A stretch of DNA of 64,000 bases from Cyanobacteria bacterium SIG28 (GTDB lineage: Bacteria > Cyanobacteriota > Vampirovibrionia > Gastranaerophilales > Gastranaerophilaceae). This document shows positions 61,178 to 64,000 of the stretch, piece after piece. The stretch covers positions 1 to 64,000 of the forward strand of contig SUTU01000011.1 of the NCBI GenBank assembly GCA_015152525.1, in the 5' to 3' direction. Below the pieces are notes generated by a model. It did not search any database and was not told where the DNA came from. It saw only the letters and a program-made list of their open reading frames with translations. A program made the translations under genes and the position numbers. Each line of letters starts with the position of its first letter. Within the stretch, counting starts at the first letter, position 1.

Positions 61178-62682
61178 AAAAGATTAACAACATTGTGCTC
61201 TTCAAATTTAGGACAAGTATTCCAAATCAAAGTCGGAATAATATCACCAGGGGTTCTGCCTTCAAAATTACATTTACAGCAACCTTTAACCATATTAGTT
61301 GAACCGTCTACCAAAGGTTGATAGTATTTACAGCATTGACAAACCTTTAAAACCAACCCGTGATCCGCCAGTTTTGTTGTCAGTTCTCTAACTGCATCTA
61401 CCATTCTGATATGATTATTTTTTGTTGTATATTTTTTGCCTTTATTAATAAACGTAACTCTAGCCAAACCGTCATCAGAAATCATTTCTAATTGACAAGG
61501 GAAATCGTTAACACCGTCTGAAACAATAATATTAGTTGTCATCGTTTCTATTACATGTTTACGAGTTGTATTTTTAATTATATTTCTTATACTTCTAAAC
61601 AACGGAAAATTGTACGACATTCGCCCTATAGAATGAATTGGATAAGCTAACAAATATAAATATTCTTTAGAATATAATTTAGAATTCATTAAACCTATAC
61701 ACAAAGCAATAAATAGCATTAAAGCTGTAACAAGAATAGTTATAGAATCAACAAAAAACGGAAACCGACTTGCGTGGTTTAGCAATACAAAATAGCCTAA
61801 AACAATTACCAACCAATTTGGCGCTGTCATCGAAAGCAAGAATTCTTTAGAAGCAAGTTCTTTTACTTGAGTTATATTATTCCAACAGAGTCCTAGTCTT
61901 TTCGATAAAGACGGAATTCTAAAGCTATGATTAATAATACTTTCATAGACTTTCAAGTCTTCAACATATGCAACTTTAACGCCTTCTTCCGCAAGTTTAA
62001 GAGTATAATTCACTTCCGAAATCAAATCTTTAAAATCAAAATTTGCAATCCTATTCAGCAAATCTTTTTTTATAACAAAAGAATCCGTATTAATAATATT
62101 AGTCAAACCAAGTCTTGTTCTTGTTTTATATACAAAACTTGATATAAACATACTATATGCAGATTTTACATTCTCCCAAAAACTAAGTTTATCATTTTCA
62201 GGCAAATAATTTACCATAGGATTAAATACCTGATATTTTGTTAAATAAAAATTAACATTTGCCAAAAAATCAGCATCAACATAGTTTTTAGAATCGAGGA
62301 AAACATATGCTTCCAAATCTTGTACATCTTGGAGTCTTTCCGCTATAATCGAATAAGCTTGACTTTTACCAACAGGTTCAAGATTATTTATATTTATTAC
62401 ATTTACATTCAAATCACTTTGTAATGTTACTTCAGAAATATTTTCACATTTATCTAAAATAGTATAAATTGTATAATTTTGTTTTGGATAATTTTGATGT
62501 TTTAATTGCTTTAGCAAATTCTCCAAAGTATTTGTTTCACCTGTTGCATATACAACAACGCATAAGTTAGCATCTTTAGGCGTATATTTATCCCTAAATT
62601 TTCTCGATGGTTTTATTGTTGTAACCGCTAAAACTAATAAATAAACCGTAAATATTGTTAAGTATATATAAAGTAATGTCAT
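61174..62682 (-). CDS. GT2-like membrane protein with Cys-rich tail
   Basis: Residues 1-20 form a membrane segment; 40-270 resemble a GT2 domain (LCVVVYATGETNTLENLLKQ, YVFLDSKNYVDADFL), but the DxD is replaced by DSKN and no QxxRW is seen, so catalysis is doubtful. Three hydrophobic segments follow (about 292-355). The last 70 residues are cysteine-rich (VCQCCKYYQPL, KGCCKCNFEG, NTCPKF), a likely zinc or Fe-S knuckle. ATG 62682 has GGAG 8 bases upstream; GTG 62718 is less likely. Confidence 0.7.
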   Translation of the reverse strand: MTLLYIYLTIFTVYLLVLAVTTIKPSRKFRDKYTPKDANLCVVVYATGETNTLENLLKQLKHQNYPKQNYTIYTILDKCENISEVTLQSDLNVNVININNLEPVGKSQAYSIIAERLQDVQDLEAYVFLDSKNYVDADFLANVNFYLTKYQVFNPMVNYLPENDKLSFWENVKSAYSMFISSFVYKTRTRLGLTNIINTDSFVIKKDLLNRIANFDFKDLISEVNYTLKLAEEGVKVAYVEDLKVYESIINHSFRIPSLSKRLGLCWNNITQVKELASKEFLLSMTAPNWLVIVLGYFVLLNHASRFPFFVDSITILVTALMLFIALCIGLMNSKLYSKEYLYLLAYPIHSIGRMSYNFPLFRSIRNIIKNTTRKHVIETMTTNIIVSDGVNDFPCQLEMISDDGLARVTFINKGKKYTTKNNHIRMVDAVRELTTKLADHGLVLKVCQCCKYYQPLVDGSTNMVKGCCKCNFEGRTPGDIIPTLIWNTCPKFEEHNVVNLF

Positions 62683-62788
62683 AATCAGATCTCCGAAACC
62701 AGTGTACTTTAAAAACACTTAAAAATCCAGCTTATATTATTAATTGATAAACTTTTATTAAAAGTTTTGTTTTTGCATCCTCTATCAG

Positions 62789-63574
62789 CTACTTCTTTAA
62801 GAATAAACCGTAACGTAAAGTCTCAAATTCATTTTCCAAACCGGCTTCTTTTATATTATTTTGATAAGGATCAGTGATATAAATACCGTCTTTTTTTAGC
62901 GCACGACAAAGATTTTTTACGGTATCAATTCTCTCACCTGTTAAAATATAGCCTAAGGTATTGTTTATTGAAATTATATCAAACATTTCCGGCTCAAATT
63001 TTTCAGAAGCTTCTTGAATTCTTGTTTCCCATTGTGATTTTGACTTATTATCGTATGTCGAATTTAAATAACCATAAATTTCATCATTCACTCTATAATA
63101 ACCTTTGTAATAACCACATATGGCTTTATCATTTTCTTGATAAATAAAACTCGACTTTGCATAATCCGGCATATAAGAAAATTCGTAATATGAATCATTA
63201 AAAAGTTTTTCTTTGCTTGGTTTTTCCTGTAAATCTACAATATAAAGGTCTAGAACTTGCGCTAATTTATTATTTTTAATAATATCCTTAATTGTTGCCA
63301 AATATGAAAATGGCTCCTGAGAATTACCTATCCCTACAATTAACATTTTTATCGGATTTTTAATTTTTTGAGAAAATATTAATTCAAAAGTTTTTGCGAT
63401 ATCTTCATATTCTTTACACGCACTTCCATAAAAAGGACCTCGTCTAAAATAGCTCGATGCCGTTATATTATATTTTTTTGCAAGCCGAGTGAAATCCGGA
63501 TGATTTTTGAAGTTTGGCTGAGTATAAGTTTTATTTGAATAATTGTATGTCGGGTTAAGATTTTGAATTCTCAT
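62789..63574 (-). CDS. CheR-like SAM-dependent methyltransferase, FKN tag
   Basis: 261 residues. The N-terminus has NYSNKTYTQPNFKNHPDF, with the tag at about 21-23. The SAM site is MLIVGIGNSQEPFSYLATIK (about 75-94), corresponding to the CheR GCSTGEEPYSLA loop, and FDIISINNTLGYILTGER matches the post-I region of CheR. No CheB, MCP or receiver gene is near, so the substrate is unlikely to be a classical chemoreceptor. GAGG lies 5 bases before the ATG. Confidence 0.72.
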   Translation of the reverse strand: MRIQNLNPTYNYSNKTYTQPNFKNHPDFTRLAKKYNITASSYFRRGPFYGSACKEYEDIAKTFELIFSQKIKNPIKMLIVGIGNSQEPFSYLATIKDIIKNNKLAQVLDLYIVDLQEKPSKEKLFNDSYYEFSYMPDYAKSSFIYQENDKAICGYYKGYYRVNDEIYGYLNSTYDNKSKSQWETRIQEASEKFEPEMFDIISINNTLGYILTGERIDTVKNLCRALKKDGIYITDPYQNNIKEAGLENEFETLRYGLFLKK

Positions 63575-63623
63575 ATTGACCTCTTATTTATCTAAACCCG
63601 TTAAAATTTTTTTTTGCTAGATG

Positions 63624-64000
63624 TTAGAATTTATTTTTGGTGTTATTAATAAAATCTGTAGTATAAATATCCTTAAAAAAGCCTTTAAGTGATACCGGAT
63701 TAACTGATATAATTTCTAAATCCGGATTATTATGACTCACAAATTCTTTAAATTTTACCCAAGAATAAAGATGAAAATCCTTATATGCACCGGAACAATC
63801 ACATCCAACCAGATATAATTTCTTTGGGTTTGTAAACATTATCCATTGTAATGCCGAAAAAGCCGTCCCACCATAATCTCCAAAAGCCATTACTGAAATA
63901 TCTTTTGCAAAATCTACATGAAGCTTATCCTCTATAACATATTGGTATACATTATCTTGATTTGAATACACTTGAGGTAAAGGTAATATATTATCTGCTT
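63624..64000 (-). CDS. Partial gene at the right edge, unknown function
   Basis: The frame stays open to base 64000 with no stop, so the N-terminus lies outside the window. The visible part has VMAFGDYGGTAFSALQWIMF, KKLYLVGCDCSGAYKDFH and VKFKEFVSHNNPDLEIISV, resembling the 'LVGxDxS' part of glycan-modifying (DUF115/MAF-like) or related proteins. Function not assigned. Confidence 0.6.
   Translation of the reverse strand, partial: ADNILPLPQVYSNQDNVYQYVIEDKLHVDFAKDISVMAFGDYGGTAFSALQWIMFTNPKKLYLVGCDCSGAYKDFHLYSWVKFKEFVSHNNPDLEIISVNPVSLKGFFKDIYTTDFINNTKNKF

Overview
The window looks like a stretch of chromosome from an AT-rich, diderm, probably host-associated bacterium. It carries lipid A synthesis (lpxA), LPS transport (lptC and an LptA/OstA-like gene), type IV pilus genes and a two-partner-secretion exoprotein. 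It also carries several membrane proteins with a short N-terminal 'FKG/FKA' patch that I associate with Candidatus Gastranaerophilales (Melainabacteria/Vampirovibrionia, non-photosynthetic relatives of cyanobacteria). That placement is inference from gene content and protein style; no marker-gene tree was possible. The standard bacterial code fits every frame, and TTG starts are frequent (murC, murB, two glycosyltransferases).

Layout. 1-252: palindromic repeat and the lpxA terminator. 253-6251 (minus): lpxA, then a tight envelope operon read murC-murB-ddl-ftsQ-hemW. 6312-11089: a small membrane protein, the operon tyrS-cysK-cysE, a stand-alone LuxR-type HTH protein and a membrane protein. 11269-17944: an orphan DRE-TIM aldolase-type synthase, a large SNF2 helicase, a candidate small RNA, a TPR membrane protein and MgtC. 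18049-19714: an HExxH protein, then an unusual locus where tRNA-Gly(UCC) is flanked on one side by a 133-bp tandem array carrying tRNA 5' fragments. On the other side lies a duplicated tRNA 3' end plus terminator that encloses a nested palindromic element.

19715-28079: pilO and a fused pilM-pilN (minus), then nadA-rlmB-sigma factor-TPR-panE-like-neuA-like (plus). 28072-35021: a secreted HExxH protein, a 580-bp intergenic region with a long palindrome, a G-quadruplex motif and a repeat, then a TpsA-type exoprotein, lptC-lptA-TPR and an iron alcohol dehydrogenase. 35047-44356: two divergent glycosyltransferases, polA with a degraded proofreading site, a DUF2229 protein, ruvC with its 3' end duplicated around a palindromic insertion, a uridine-kinase-family protein and another HExxH membrane protein.

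44353-52146: tyrA-proA-small gene, a membrane protein, pnp, trpR-trpB and a secreted protein. 52149-64000: the tadA-TIGR02757-TPR group, a lipoprotein, obg, tsaD, an EamA transporter, a 700-residue lineage-type membrane protein, a secreted protein, a GT2-like membrane protein with a Cys-rich tail, a CheR-like protein and a truncated gene at the right edge.

Most genes are housekeeping. The parts that stand out are the tRNA-Gly-derived repeat locus, a recurrent promoter layout that predicts leaderless mRNAs (-10 hexamer exactly 6 nt before ATG at ruvC, lptC, trpR and the gene at 51499), and the FKG/FKA-tagged proteins of unknown role.
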